Shown here: positions 35,151-44,246 of the stretch, one piece after another
Numbering within the stretch: the stretch's first letter is position 1
How the letters are laid out: each line of letters begins with the position of its first letter
Assembly (NCBI RefSeq): GCF_002979555.1
Contig: NZ_PCOZ01000002.1
Coordinates: 1 to 64,000, forward strand
Reading direction: 5' to 3'
DNA length: 64,000 nucleotides
DNA from: Pseudomonas sp. MYb60
GTDB taxonomy: Bacteria > Pseudomonadota > Gammaproteobacteria > Pseudomonadales > Pseudomonadaceae
Made by a program: the position numbers and the translations under genes
The notes under the pieces: model-generated
What the model was told of the DNA's origin: nothing
Databases searched by the model: none
What the model saw: only the letters and a program-made list of their open reading frames with translations

Positions 35151-37093
35151 CAGTGCACCTCCGCAGGTTCACGTTGGGTCGGGGCCTTGGCGGGCGCAGC
35201 GTCTTCAAGCAACGCGTCGGCCACCAGCTCGGCGATGTCCTTGATCAACGGACGCGGCTCAACCACGCCTTCGAGCATCGCCGTGCACTGCGGACAACCC
35301 ACGGCTACCAGCTCGGCGCCGGTTTCGCGGATGTCTTCCATGCGCATGTCCGGGATCCGCTGCTTGCCGGGAATGTCGGTGATCGGCGCCCCGCCGCCAC
35401 CGCCGCAGCAGCGTGAACGGAAGCCCGAACGTTGCATCTCCTTGACCTCGATGCCCAACGCCCGCAGCACGTGGCGCGGCGCCTCGTACTCGCCGTTGTA
35501 GCGGCCCAGGTAGCACGGGTCGTGATAGGTCACGCTGCTGCCCTTGTGCTGGCCCAGGTTCAGCGCGCCCTCGTCGATCAGCTCGGCCATGAAGGTGCTG
35601 TGATGCTGCACGAGGTAGTTGCCGTTGAAGGCGCCGTACTCGTTTTTCAACACATGGAAGCTGTGGGGATCGCAGGTCACGATGCGTTTGAAACTGTACT
35701 TGGCCAGGGTCTGGATATTGCGCGAGGCCAACAGCTGGAACGTGGCTTCATCGCCCAGGCGACGGGCCACGTCACCGCTGTCGCGTTCTTCCAGGCCAAG
35801 CACCGCGAAGTCCACACCGGCGGCCTTGAGTACTTTGACGAACGCGCGCAGGGTGCGTTGGTTGCGCATGTCGAACGCGCCGTCGCCGACCCAGAACAGC
35901 ACGTCGGTGCTGCCCTTGTCGCTGAGCAACGGCAGGTTCAAGTCCGCCGCCCAGTTCAAGCGCCCGCCCGGTGCGAAACCGCCGGGGTTGTCGGTGGCGA
36001 TCAGGTTTTCGAGGACTTCGGCGCCCTTGTTCGGGGTGGCGCCTTTTTCCAGGGTCAGATGGCGACGCATGTCGACGATGGCGTCCACGTGCTCGATCAT
36101 CATCGGACACTCTTCCACGCAGGCGCGGCAGGTGGTGCACGACCACAGGGTCTCGGCGTCCACCAGGCCGTTGACGATGGGCTGATGCGGGTTCCCGCTG
36201 TGCTCGCCGATCGGTTTGCCTGGATAGGGGCTGCCGGCGAACTTGGCATCGGTGCCACCGGCCAGGCCGACAACCATGTCCTGGATCAGCTTTTTCGGGT
36301 TCAGCGGCTGGCCGGCGGCAAACGCCGGGCACGCGGCTTCGCATTTGCCGCACTGCACGCAGGCGTCAAACCCGAGCAGTTGGTTCCAGGTGAAATCCTT
36401 GGGTTTTTCAACACCCAGCGGCGCGGTCTTGTCGCTGAGGTCCAGCGGTTTCAACCCGGTGGAACGACCGCCGCCAAAGCGCTCGGCGCGACGGTGCCAG
36501 GCCAGGTGCAGGGCACCGGCGAAGGCGTGCTTCATCGGCCCGCCCCAGGTCATGCCGAAGAACATTTCGCTGACGCCCCACAGCACGCCCACGCCCAGTA
36601 GTGCAGCGAGCAACCAGCCGCCGAAGTCCGCCGGCAGGATCCCGGCCACCGGCAGGGTCACCAGGAAGAAGCTCACCGAAAACGCCATCAGGCTTTTCGG
36701 CAGGCGCATCCACGGGCCTTTGGACAGGCGTGACGGTGGGTTGCGACGGCGCAGGTAGACGAACGTGGCGCCGACAAACATCAACACCGAGGCCAGCAGC
36801 AAGGCGTAGCCGAGGATGCGGCTTTGCAGGCCGAAGCCGTGGACCAGGATGGCGAGCGCCGCCGACAGCACAAAGCCCAGCGCCGTAGCGACGTGGGTGT
36901 TGGCGATGTATTTGTCGCGGGCGACCACGTGGTGCAGGTCGACCATGTAGCGCTTGGGCATGGCCAGCAGGCCGCCCAGCAGGTCGACCTTGGACGCGCG
37001 GCCACGGCGCCACATGGCGACACGTCGCAGTGCGCCAAGGACGGCAAGGCCCAAGGCGGCAAACAGGAGAATAGGCAGCAAGGTGTTCAACAT
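35150..37093 (-). CDS. dgcB: Dimethylglycine dehydrogenase-associated iron-sulfur membrane protein DgcB
   Basis: A 647-residue protein with about five N-terminal membrane helices (about 3-22, 66-110, 136-180), a ferredoxin module with Cys245, 248, 251 and 255 and a second CTTCRACVEECP set, and two CCG-type cysteine domains including CCGGGGG near the C-terminus. It belongs to the heterodisulfide-reductase-like or GlpC-like group and probably links dimethylglycine oxidation to the respiratory chain. GGGAG lies seven bases before ATG 37093, which is preferred to the upstream in-frame start at 37114. Confidence 0.92.
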   Translation of the reverse strand: MLNTLLPILLFAALGLAVLGALRRVAMWRRGRASKVDLLGGLLAMPKRYMVDLHHVVARDKYIANTHVATALGFVLSAALAILVHGFGLQSRILGYALLLASVLMFVGATFVYLRRRNPPSRLSKGPWMRLPKSLMAFSVSFFLVTLPVAGILPADFGGWLLAALLGVGVLWGVSEMFFGMTWGGPMKHAFAGALHLAWHRRAERFGGGRSTGLKPLDLSDKTAPLGVEKPKDFTWNQLLGFDACVQCGKCEAACPAFAAGQPLNPKKLIQDMVVGLAGGTDAKFAGSPYPGKPIGEHSGNPHQPIVNGLVDAETLWSCTTCRACVEECPMMIEHVDAIVDMRRHLTLEKGATPNKGAEVLENLIATDNPGGFAPGGRLNWAADLNLPLLSDKGSTDVLFWVGDGAFDMRNQRTLRAFVKVLKAAGVDFAVLGLEERDSGDVARRLGDEATFQLLASRNIQTLAKYSFKRIVTCDPHSFHVLKNEYGAFNGNYLVQHHSTFMAELIDEGALNLGQHKGSSVTYHDPCYLGRYNGEYEAPRHVLRALGIEVKEMQRSGFRSRCCGGGGGAPITDIPGKQRIPDMRMEDIRETGAELVAVGCPQCTAMLEGVVEPRPLIKDIAELVADALLEDAAPAKAPTQREPAEVH

Positions 37094-37142
37094 GGTGAAG
37101 CTCCCACAGACCACACAGGTCTACTGTGAAACTGGCCAGAAC

Positions 37143-37236
37143 ATGTGGGAGGGGGCTTGCCCCCGATGGCTGAGTGTCAGTTGATACAGCTGTAGCTGAC
37201 CCACCGCTATCGGGGGCAAGCCCCCTCCCACATTTG
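37143..37236. repeat. REPIN between dgcA and dgcB (with inner GTCAG/CTGAC arms)
   Basis: REPs at 37143-37166 and 37208-37236 face each other. The spacer contains a second inverted pair, GTCAG and CTGAC, around GATACAGCTGTAG. The same inner sequence recurs at 42022-42098. Confidence 0.85.
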
Positions 37237-37265
37237 GACCGAGTACACATTGGTTCAAGGCTGAG

Positions 37266-39326
37266 TCAGAAATCCTTGCACAGGCGCAGGGCGTCATAGA
37301 TCGCGGCGTGGGTGTTGCGCTGCGCCACGCAGTCGCCGATGCGGAACAGCAAGTAGCCGTCACCCGCCTCGCTCAGGCACGGTTGTGGCTTGATCGCGAA
37401 CAGCGCTTCAACGTCCATCTGGCCCTTGTTGCGCGAGCCTTCCTTGAGGGCGTAGTAGATCGCTTCGTCAGGACGCACACCGTTCTCGACCACGACCTGA
37501 TCCACCACCCGCTCCTCTTTGGCGCCGGTGTATTCGTTCTCCAGCACCGCCACCAGCTTGTCGCCTTCGCGGTAGACCTTTTCCAGCATCATGTCGCCGG
37601 TCATGATCACTTCTTTCGGGTACATGCTGCGGTAGTAAGTCGGGAACGACGTACCGCCGATGGCCACGCCGGGCTTGATGTCGTCGGTGACGATCTCGAC
37701 CTGGCTGCCTTTGTCCGCAAGGAAATCCGCCACCGACATGCCGGTGAATTCGCAGATGGTGTCGTACACCAGCACGTTCTTGCCCGGCGCCACCTTGCCG
37801 TCGAGCACGTCCCAGCTGCTGACCACCAGGCCTTCAGCCGCGCCCCAGTGTTCGTTCTGCTCCAGGAACGGATGCCCGCCTACAGCCAGCACCACGACGT
37901 CCGGACGCAGGTCCAGGACAGTGGCGGCATCGGCGGCCACGCCCAGGCGCAGGTCGACGTTCAGGCGTGCCAGTTCCAGCTGGAACCAGCGGGTGATGCC
38001 GGCGATCTGGTCACGCTGCGGCGCCTTGGACGCCGTGGTGATCTGCCCGCCGATAAATTCCTTCTTTTCGAACAGGGTCACATCGTGGCCACGTTCGGCG
38101 GCCACGCGTGCGGCTTCCATCCCGGCCGGGCCGGCCCCCACCACCACGACCTTGCGTTTGACCCCGGTGGTCTTTTCGATGATGTGCGGCACGCCCATGT
38201 ATTCACGGGAGGTTGCGGCGTTCTGGATGCACAGCACATCCAGCCCCTGGTACTGGCGGTCGATGCAGTAGTTGGCGCCGACGCACTGTTTGATCTGATC
38301 GATCTGGCCCATCTTGATCTTGGCGATCAGGTGCGGGTCGGCCATGTGGGCACGGGTCATGCCGACCATGTCCACGTAGCCGCCTTCCAGAATGCGCGTG
38401 GCCTGGTTCGGGTCCTTGATGTTCTGCGCGTGCAGCACCGGGGCCTTGACCACTTCCTTGATACCGGCGGCCAAATGCAGGAACGGCTCCGGTGGGTAAC
38501 TCATGTTCGGGATAACGTTGGCCAGGGTGTTGTGGGTATCACAGCCTGAACCCACGACGCCGATGAAATCGAGCATGCCGGTGTCGTCGTAGTACTTGGC
38601 GATCTGCTTCATGTCCTCGTGGGACAGGCCGTCCGGGTGGAACTCGTCGCCGCACAGGCGGATGCCCACGCAGAAATCCGGGCCGACTTCCTTGCGCACG
38701 GCCTTGAGCACTTCCAGGCCGAAACGCATGCGGTTTTCGAAGCTGCCGCCCCATTCGTCAGTCCGCTTGTTGACCCGCGGGCTCCAGAACTGGTCGATCA
38801 TGTGCTGGTGCACCGCCGACAGTTCCACGCCGTCCAGGCCACCGGCCTTGGCACGCGCAGCGGCGCTGGCGTAGTTGCCGATAACCCGCCAGATTTCTTC
38901 CGGTTCGATGGTCTTGCAGGTGGCGCGGTGCACCGGCTCACGCACGCCGGACGGCGACATCAGCGTCGGCCAGTTGAAGCCGTCCCAGCGCGAGCGACGG
39001 CCCATGTGGGTAATCTGGATCATGATCTTGGCGCCATGCTTGTGCATGGCGTCGGCCAGGTTCTGGAAGTGCGGGATGATGCGGTCGGTGGACAGGTTCA
39101 CCGAGCTCCACCATTCCTGCGGGCTGTCGATGGCCACCACCGAGGAGCCGCCACAGATTGCCAGGCCAATGCCGCCCTTGGCTTTCTCTTCGTAGTACTT
39201 CACGTAGCGGTCAGTGGTCATCCCGCCGTCGGTGGCATACACCTCGGCGTGAGCGGTACTGAGCACGCGGTTGCGAATGGTCAGTTTGCCGATCTGGATC
39301 GGCTGGAACATTGCTTCGAAAGCCAT
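37266..39326 (-). CDS. dgcA: Dimethylglycine dehydrogenase DgcA
   Basis: A 686-residue member of the trimethylamine dehydrogenase / 2,4-dienoyl-CoA reductase family. An N-terminal FMN TIM barrel (1 to about 340) is followed by an iron-sulfur region with Cys348, Cys354 and Cys366, and an FAD/NAD-type domain beginning VVVVGAGPAGMEAAR (about 393). It demethylates dimethylglycine to sarcosine. In trimethylamine dehydrogenase the cluster is held by four cysteines. Here the position three after Cys348 is Ala351, so one ligand seems absent or supplied elsewhere. It is 15 bases after the DUF5943 gene. Confidence 0.94.
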   Translation of the reverse strand: MAFEAMFQPIQIGKLTIRNRVLSTAHAEVYATDGGMTTDRYVKYYEEKAKGGIGLAICGGSSVVAIDSPQEWWSSVNLSTDRIIPHFQNLADAMHKHGAKIMIQITHMGRRSRWDGFNWPTLMSPSGVREPVHRATCKTIEPEEIWRVIGNYASAAARAKAGGLDGVELSAVHQHMIDQFWSPRVNKRTDEWGGSFENRMRFGLEVLKAVRKEVGPDFCVGIRLCGDEFHPDGLSHEDMKQIAKYYDDTGMLDFIGVVGSGCDTHNTLANVIPNMSYPPEPFLHLAAGIKEVVKAPVLHAQNIKDPNQATRILEGGYVDMVGMTRAHMADPHLIAKIKMGQIDQIKQCVGANYCIDRQYQGLDVLCIQNAATSREYMGVPHIIEKTTGVKRKVVVVGAGPAGMEAARVAAERGHDVTLFEKKEFIGGQITTASKAPQRDQIAGITRWFQLELARLNVDLRLGVAADAATVLDLRPDVVVLAVGGHPFLEQNEHWGAAEGLVVSSWDVLDGKVAPGKNVLVYDTICEFTGMSVADFLADKGSQVEIVTDDIKPGVAIGGTSFPTYYRSMYPKEVIMTGDMMLEKVYREGDKLVAVLENEYTGAKEERVVDQVVVENGVRPDEAIYYALKEGSRNKGQMDVEALFAIKPQPCLSEAGDGYLLFRIGDCVAQRNTHAAIYDALRLCKDF

Positions 39327-39341
39327 GGCACGGTCCTCGGC

Positions 39342-39872
39342 TTACAACGGCTTGACGGTGAACAAACCGTCATCGTGGCCCTCTTCGGAGCCTCCGTAGA
39401 CTTGTTCGGCGACGGTGCGGATCTGGCTTCCACGCGCCTCAAGAATCTGGTCCATGGCGCCGGCGAACCAGCCGGTGAACATGTAGTCCACCTTGCGCCC
39501 GACCTTGCCGTACACGTACACAAAAGCCGAGTGCTCGAGCTTGACGCTGGCGGTGCCTTTGTCGAGGTCGATGTCCTGGATCTTGAACAGGCCCCAGCCG
39601 CGTTGCGACAGACGCTTCATGTAGTGTTCGAATACCGCGACACCTTCCAGGCCGTGGCATTCAGCTTCTTTCTCGCACCAGTGCCAGGCGGATTTGTAGC
39701 CGGCCTTGTAAAGGATCTCGGCGTAGGCGTCGGCGCCCAATACGTCTTCAATCCCCATGTGGTTGTTGACGAAGAAATGGCGCGGCACGTACAGCATCGG
39801 CAGGGCGTCGGAGGTCCAGATACCGGTTTCGCTGTCGACTTCGATAGGCAATTGCGGGGCGATCTTGGCCAT
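39342..39872 (-). CDS. DUF5943 protein of the dimethylglycine operon
   Basis: A 176-residue soluble protein always found between the dipeptidase and dgcA in pseudomonads (PA5397 position). The sequence resembles 4-vinyl reductase/heme-NO-binding-like small-ligand folds (a CEKEAECHGLEGVAVFEHYM segment), but no catalytic motif can be confirmed. It was probably kept for dimethylglycine breakdown. Function unknown. Confidence 0.8.
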   Translation of the reverse strand: MAKIAPQLPIEVDSETGIWTSDALPMLYVPRHFFVNNHMGIEDVLGADAYAEILYKAGYKSAWHWCEKEAECHGLEGVAVFEHYMKRLSQRGWGLFKIQDIDLDKGTASVKLEHSAFVYVYGKVGRKVDYMFTGWFAGAMDQILEARGSQIRTVAEQVYGGSEEGHDDGLFTVKPL

Positions 39873-39948
39873 GGAAACTTAACTCCAGAAAAATTCTTGG
39901 TAATGCCCCGGCCCGTCAGGCCAGGGTGGAAGATGCGGTGGCGGTGAC

Positions 39949-40926
39949 TTACTCGCCCCAGACGTCCTTGAGGACGTTGACCCAGTTCTCACCCATGATC
40001 TTGCGCACCACGCGCTCGCTGTGGCCGCGCTTGAGCAGGGTCTCGGTGAGGTTGGGGAACTCGCCCACGGTGCGGATGCCCAGCGGGTTGATGATCTTGC
40101 CGAAGCTGGTCAGGCGGCGGGCGTAGCCCTTGTCATGGGTCAGCATTTCAAAGAAATCCTGGCCATGGCCCTGGGTAAAGTCGGTACCGATGCCGATGGC
40201 GTCTTCGCCGACGATGTTCATGGTGTATTCGATGGCTTCGGCGTAGTCGTCGATGGTCGAATCGATGCCCTTGGCCAGGAACGGCGCGAACATGGTCACG
40301 CCGACAAAACCGCCGTGGTCGGCAATGAACTTGAGTTCTTCATCGGACTTGTTGCGCGGGTGCTCTTTCAGGCCGGACGGCAGGCAGTGGGAGTAGCACA
40401 CCGGCTTTTTCGATTCGAGGATGACTTCTTCGGAGGTCTTGGAGCCGACGTGGGACAGGTCGCACATGATCCCGACACGGTTCATCTCGCCGACGATCTC
40501 ACGGCCAAACCCCGACAGGCCGCCATCGCGCTCGTAGCAGCCGGTGCCGACCAGGTTCTGGGTGTTGTAGCACATCTGCACCACACCGACGCCGAGCTGC
40601 TTGAAGATCTCGACGTAGCCAAGCTGGTCTTCGAACGCGTGGGCATTCTGGAAACCGAAGATGATGCCGGTCTTGCCCTGCTCTTTGGCGCGACGGATGT
40701 CGGCGGTGGTTTTCACCGGGATCACCAGGTCGCTGTTTTCACGGATCAGGGTCTGGCTGGCCACGATGTTATTGATGGTGGCCTGGAACCCTTCCCACAC
40801 CGACACGGTGCAGTTGGCAGCGGTGAGGCCGCCTTTGCGCATGTCCTCGAACAGGTCGCGGTTCCACTTGGCAATAATCAGCCCGTCGATAACGATGCTG
40901 TCGGCGTGCAATTCGGCTGGGCTCAT
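39949..40926 (-). CDS. Membrane-dipeptidase family (M19) enzyme of the dgc operon
   Basis: A 325-residue renal-dipeptidase-like metallohydrolase. The start at ATG 40926 gives MSPAELHADSIVIDGL, with the first metal-binding region weaker than usual (DGLI rather than DGHND). The second-site HVG and YSHC motifs and the later GIGTDF are clear. It is first gene of the dimethylglycine operon (PA5396 position). The loss of the usual His-x-Asp near the start hints that its substrate may not be an ordinary dipeptide. Confidence 0.85.
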   Translation of the reverse strand: MSPAELHADSIVIDGLIIAKWNRDLFEDMRKGGLTAANCTVSVWEGFQATINNIVASQTLIRENSDLVIPVKTTADIRRAKEQGKTGIIFGFQNAHAFEDQLGYVEIFKQLGVGVVQMCYNTQNLVGTGCYERDGGLSGFGREIVGEMNRVGIMCDLSHVGSKTSEEVILESKKPVCYSHCLPSGLKEHPRNKSDEELKFIADHGGFVGVTMFAPFLAKGIDSTIDDYAEAIEYTMNIVGEDAIGIGTDFTQGHGQDFFEMLTHDKGYARRLTSFGKIINPLGIRTVGEFPNLTETLLKRGHSERVVRKIMGENWVNVLKDVWGE

Positions 40927-41020
40927 CAGGCGTCCCCTTATTGGCGATTCATGCGCCGAATCGTCTGCCGGCGCTTTGGGGCCAGCATATGCCCAGGGAC
41001 ATCCCGAGCCGGGTGCAAAA

Positions 41021-41060
41021 ACGACAAGGGAATTGCCGAAAGCGTCAATCCACGACAAAG
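41021..41060. promoter_or_regulatory. Direct repeat upstream of the dimethylglycine operon
   Basis: ACGACAAGGG at 41021 and ACGACAAAGG at 41052 are 31 bases apart, about 100-130 bases before the dipeptidase start. The ACGAC core is shared with the cbcX repeats, but the spacing is one helical turn longer. Only tentative. Confidence 0.25.
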
Positions 41061-41145
41061 GCTGTTAAGACAGGTCTGACTCGTGGCTGTTCTTTGTCCT
41101 ACTCTTGAGCCAGAATTCGGCCATCACCTGATATGAGACGGCGCA

Positions 41146-41547
41146 ATGAAATCGATTTTCCTGGCTTTGGCACTCATCGCAACCGGCGCCCATGCGGCCG
41201 AAGACACCGACAGCACGCCGTGCGACGGCATTGAAAACGACAAGCAAACCCTGGAATGCGCCTCTTACAACAAAACCACCGCTGAGCAGCTGCTCAAGGA
41301 CAACTACCAAGGCCTGCTTGAGCGAATGGCGTCCACCTACGGCAGCGACAAGACCCAACTGGCGGACATTACCGCCCGTCTGAAGGATGCCCAGCAGAAG
41401 TGGGAAAAACTGCGCGATGCCGATTGCGCCGTCGACACCTTCCCGGCGGTGAATGGCACCAAGGCCTATGCGATTGCGCAGAATGATTGCCTGGCGCGGA
41501 TGAGTGATGAGCGGTCGGAGTTTTTGGAGTCGATCGGGCAGGAATAA
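41146..41547 (+). CDS. LprI-type lysozyme-inhibitor-like periplasmic protein
   Basis: A 133-residue protein with a signal peptide (1-17, ending AHA) and the LprI/DUF1311 pattern: CDGIENDKQTLECA at the mature N-terminus, a repeated aromatic/Lys helix (QQKWEKLRDADCAVD) and a last Cys pair. Four cysteines probably form two disulfides. Members such as MliI/LprI inhibit lysozyme, and others have unknown roles. It lies alone between the dgc operon and a DUF3010 gene. Confidence 0.75.
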   Translation: MKSIFLALALIATGAHAAEDTDSTPCDGIENDKQTLECASYNKTTAEQLLKDNYQGLLERMASTYGSDKTQLADITARLKDAQQKWEKLRDADCAVDTFPAVNGTKAYAIAQNDCLARMSDERSEFLESIGQE

Positions 41548-41588
41548 GCGACAATCCCGGGCACTTTCTTTTTGAACCAAGGCCACTC

Positions 41589-42005
41589 ATGACTATCTGC
41601 GGCATCGAAATCAAAGGCAGCGAAGCCATCATCGCCCTTGCCTCCCTGGACAACCAGGCGCTGACCCACGTCGCCCTGGCCACCAAGAAAATCGCCCTCG
41701 AAGACGACGACGAAGCGGCCAACGTCAAAGCCTTCGCCGCGCAGGTGAAGGCGTTTGTGCAGGCCAACGCCATCGAGCGTATCGCGATCAAGAAGCGCAG
41801 CAAGAAAGGCGAGTTCGCCGGTGGGCCGACCACGTTCAAAATCGAGGGTGTGTTTCAGCTGCTTGAAGGTGTGGAGGTGACGCTGCTGTCGCCGCAGACC
41901 ATCAATGCGCAGAACAAGAAGCACAACTTCGAACTGCCGGCGACGCTGAACAAGTACCAGCATGAAGCCTACAAAGCCGCCTGCTCGGCCCTGCTGAAAA
42001 AATAA
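41589..42005 (+). CDS. DUF3010 family protein
   Basis: A 138-residue soluble protein starting MTICGIEIKG and matching the small gammaproteobacterial DUF3010 family, which has an RNase-H-like look (GIEIKGSEAIIALASL strand pair, then KRSKKGEFAGG). Function is unknown. It is followed by a REPIN and the convergent cdhR. Confidence 0.8.
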   Translation: MTICGIEIKGSEAIIALASLDNQALTHVALATKKIALEDDDEAANVKAFAAQVKAFVQANAIERIAIKKRSKKGEFAGGPTTFKIEGVFQLLEGVEVTLLSPQTINAQNKKHNFELPATLNKYQHEAYKAACSALLKK

Positions 42006-42021
42006 GCCACGCTGCAACCCT

Positions 42022-42098
42022 ATGTGGGAGGGGGCTTGCCCCGATGGCGGACTGTCAGCTGATATAGGTGTAGCTGACCCACCGCAATTGGGGAAAGC
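42022..42098. repeat. Partly decayed REPIN between DUF3010 and cdhR
   Basis: The left REP (ATGTGGGAGGGGGCTTGCC) is intact and the right half is reduced to ATTGGGGAAAGCC. The inner GTCAG/CTGAC pair matches the dgcA-dgcB REPIN, so both belong to one subtype. Confidence 0.75.
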
Positions 42099-42101
42099 CG
42101 A

Positions 42102-43046
42102 TCAAACCAGCTCCCGTCGCCGGTCCTCCCGCGGACACTTCGCAAACCTCGCCCGATAGCTGCGGGTGAAATACGACGGCGATTCAAACCCGCACGCAAT
42201 ACTCACTTCCAGCACGCTCATGTCGCTCTGGCGCAACAGCTGCCGGGCCTTTTCCAGGCGCAGGCCGAGGTAGAAGTTGCTCGGGGTGTCGTTCAGGTGC
42301 AGGCGAAACAGGCGCTCCAGTTGGCGGCGCGTCACCTTGATCGCTTCGGCCAGGGCCAGGGTGGTCAGGGGTGGTTCGGTGTGTTGTTCCATCTCGCCGA
42401 TCACGTGCACGAGTTTCTTGTTGCTGATGCCGTAGCGCGTGGCGATCTGCATGCGCTGGTGGTCTTTGCGTGGACGGATGCGGCCGAGCACGAATTGTTC
42501 GGAAACCTGCACCGCCAGTTCGGCACCGTGGGCCTGAGCGATCAGGTCGAGCATCAGGTCGATGGAGGCGGTGCCGCCGGCGCAGGTGATGCGGCGGCGG
42601 TCGATCTCGAACAGCTCCTGGGTCACGGTGAGCTGTGGATAAGATTCCTTGAACGCGTCGATGGCTTCCCAGTGCAGGGTCAGGCGATGACCGTCGAGCA
42701 GGCCCGCTTCCGCCAGCACACAGGCGCCAGTGTCGATGGCGCCGAGGGTGACGCCATCGTGATCGAGGCGGCGCAACCAGTGTTCCAGCGCGGGCGTGGT
42801 GAACTTCAACGGCTCGAAACCGGCGACCACCAATAACGTCGCCCCCTTCTTCAACGGCTCCAGCGCCGCGTCGGCATTCACTGACATGCCATTGCTTGCC
42901 AGCACTGCGCCGCCATCGGCACTCAGCACATGCCAGCGATACAGCTCGCCGCGAAAGCGGTTGGCCACGCGCAGCGGCTCCAGCGCAGAGATGAAGCCGA
43001 TGGCCGAGAACCCCGGCATCAGCAAGAAGTAGAAATCCTGGGACAT
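42102..43046 (-). CDS. cdhR: Carnitine catabolism transcriptional regulator CdhR
   Basis: A 314-residue activator with a GATase1/DJ-1-like N-terminal ligand domain (1 to about 190; FYFLLMPGFS start) and a C-terminal AraC DNA-binding pair of helix-turn-helices (about 215-310; SIACGFESPSYFTRSYRARF). The frame is open upstream, but MSQDFYFLLM at 43046 is the natural start. It is divergent from caiX. In P. aeruginosa CdhR activates the carnitine operon when carnitine is present. A 21-bp-spaced repeat (43116-43150) is a good candidate for its operator. It is close kin of GbdR at 47.3 kb. Confidence 0.92.
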   Translation of the reverse strand: MSQDFYFLLMPGFSAIGFISALEPLRVANRFRGELYRWHVLSADGGAVLASNGMSVNADAALEPLKKGATLLVVAGFEPLKFTTPALEHWLRRLDHDGVTLGAIDTGACVLAEAGLLDGHRLTLHWEAIDAFKESYPQLTVTQELFEIDRRRITCAGGTASIDLMLDLIAQAHGAELAVQVSEQFVLGRIRPRKDHQRMQIATRYGISNKKLVHVIGEMEQHTEPPLTTLALAEAIKVTRRQLERLFRLHLNDTPSNFYLGLRLEKARQLLRQSDMSVLEVSIACGFESPSYFTRSYRARFAKCPREDRRRELV

Positions 43047-43115
43047 GGTGGCGCTCTCGTCGGGCGGGCAGCGTGGCACTGTGATACTCCCGTTCGCGGG
43101 TGGATTCAAGAGGAC

Positions 43116-43150
43116 AGGTCGCTGCAGTGCAAGAGTCGGTCGCCGCCGTG
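43116..43150 (+). promoter_or_regulatory. Candidate CdhR operator (21-bp-spaced direct repeat)
   Basis: GGTCGCTGCAGTGC at 43116-43129 and GGTCGCCGCCGTGC at 43137-43150 match in 12 of 14 bases and start exactly 21 bases apart, two helical turns. They lie between divergent cdhR and caiX, about 90-125 bases before the caiX start. This suits a dimer of an AraC-family activator. Confidence 0.55.
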
Positions 43151-43240
43151 CGTTTTGTCGCCGCTCAAGCTGCGTACCTTGGCTGCACGGTGCACAAAGA
43201 CACCGGCACCCCACAATAACGACCTGCCGAGGGAACCACC

Positions 43241-44173
43241 ATGAAACGACTGATGCTCGCACTCAGCGCCAGCGCACTCTTGAGCACCAACGCGATGGCG
43301 GCCGACGCGGCGTCCTGCCAGAACGTGCGCATGGGCGTGGTGAATTGGACCGACGTCATCGCCACCAGCGCCATGACCCAAGTGTTGCTCGACGGCCTCG
43401 GCTACAAGACCAAACAGACCAGCGCCTCCCAGCAGATCATCTTCGCCGGCATTCGCGACCAGCGCCTGGACTTGTTCCTGGGCTACTGGAACCCGCTGAT
43501 GACCCAGACGATCACGCCGTTCGTCGACGCCAAGCAGGTCAAGGTTCTCGACAAACCGAGCCTGGAAGATGCACGCGCTACCCTCGCCGTGCCGACTTAC
43601 CTGGCGGACAAGGGCCTGAAAAATTTCGCCGACATCGCCAAGTTCGAAAAGGAACTGGGCGGCAAGATCTACGGCATTGAGCCAGGCTCGGGCGCCAATA
43701 CCCAGATCAAGGCGATGATCGCCAAGAACCAATTCGGCCTGGGCAAATTCCAGCTCGTCGAGTCCAGCGAAGCCGGCATGCTCGCCGCCGTTGACCGCGC
43801 TGTGCGCCGCAAAGAGGCCGTGGTGTTCTTCGGCTGGGCGCCACACCCGATGAACGTCAACGTCGCCATGACCTACCTCGGCGGCAGCGAGGACGCCCTG
43901 GGCCCGAACGAAGGCATGGCGACCGTATGGACTGTCACCGCGCCGACCTACGCCGAACAGTGCCCCAACGTGCACAAGTTGCTGACCAACCTCACCTTCA
44001 CTGCTGCTGACGAGAGCCGGATGATGCAACCGCTGCTGGATCACAAGGACGCCCTCGAGTCCGCCAGGCAGTGGCTCAAGGACCACCCGCAAGACCAGGC
44101 GCGCTGGCTCGAAGGGGTGACCACCTTTGACGGCAAGCCCGCGGCGGCCAACCTGCAACTGACCCGCAAGTAA
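43241..44173 (+). CDS. caiX: Carnitine-binding periplasmic protein CaiX
   Basis: A 310-residue ProX/OpuAC-type solute-binding protein with a signal peptide (about 1-20, ending AMA). Tryptophans and tyrosines of the aromatic cage ([26 protein letters not shown]) suit a quaternary amine. No permease or ATPase lies next to it. In P. aeruginosa CaiX uses the CbcWV transporter encoded further along, present here at 52-54 kb. It is first gene of the cdh operon and is followed by a strong hairpin. Confidence 0.93.
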   Translation: MKRLMLALSASALLSTNAMAADAASCQNVRMGVVNWTDVIATSAMTQVLLDGLGYKTKQTSASQQIIFAGIRDQRLDLFLGYWNPLMTQTITPFVDAKQVKVLDKPSLEDARATLAVPTYLADKGLKNFADIAKFEKELGGKIYGIEPGSGANTQIKAMIAKNQFGLGKFQLVESSEAGMLAAVDRAVRRKEAVVFFGWAPHPMNVNVAMTYLGGSEDALGPNEGMATVWTVTAPTYAEQCPNVHKLLTNLTFTAADESRMMQPLLDHKDALESARQWLKDHPQDQARWLEGVTTFDGKPAAANLQLTRK

Positions 44174-44190
44174 CCCACTTCCAACCACCG

Positions 44191-44216
44191 TTTCGCGGTC
44201 GCTGTCGACCGCGAAC
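44191..44216 (+). other. Strong hairpin between caiX and cdhC
   Basis: Perfect 10-bp arms TTCGCGGTCG (44192-44201) and CGACCGCGAA (44206-44215) around a CTGT loop, extendable by three pairs with one bulge. No T-run. It is likely an mRNA 3' stabiliser or attenuator that raises binding-protein yield. Confidence 0.55.
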
Positions 44217-44246
44217 GGCATCACCACGCCTGTAAGGAACCGCCCC

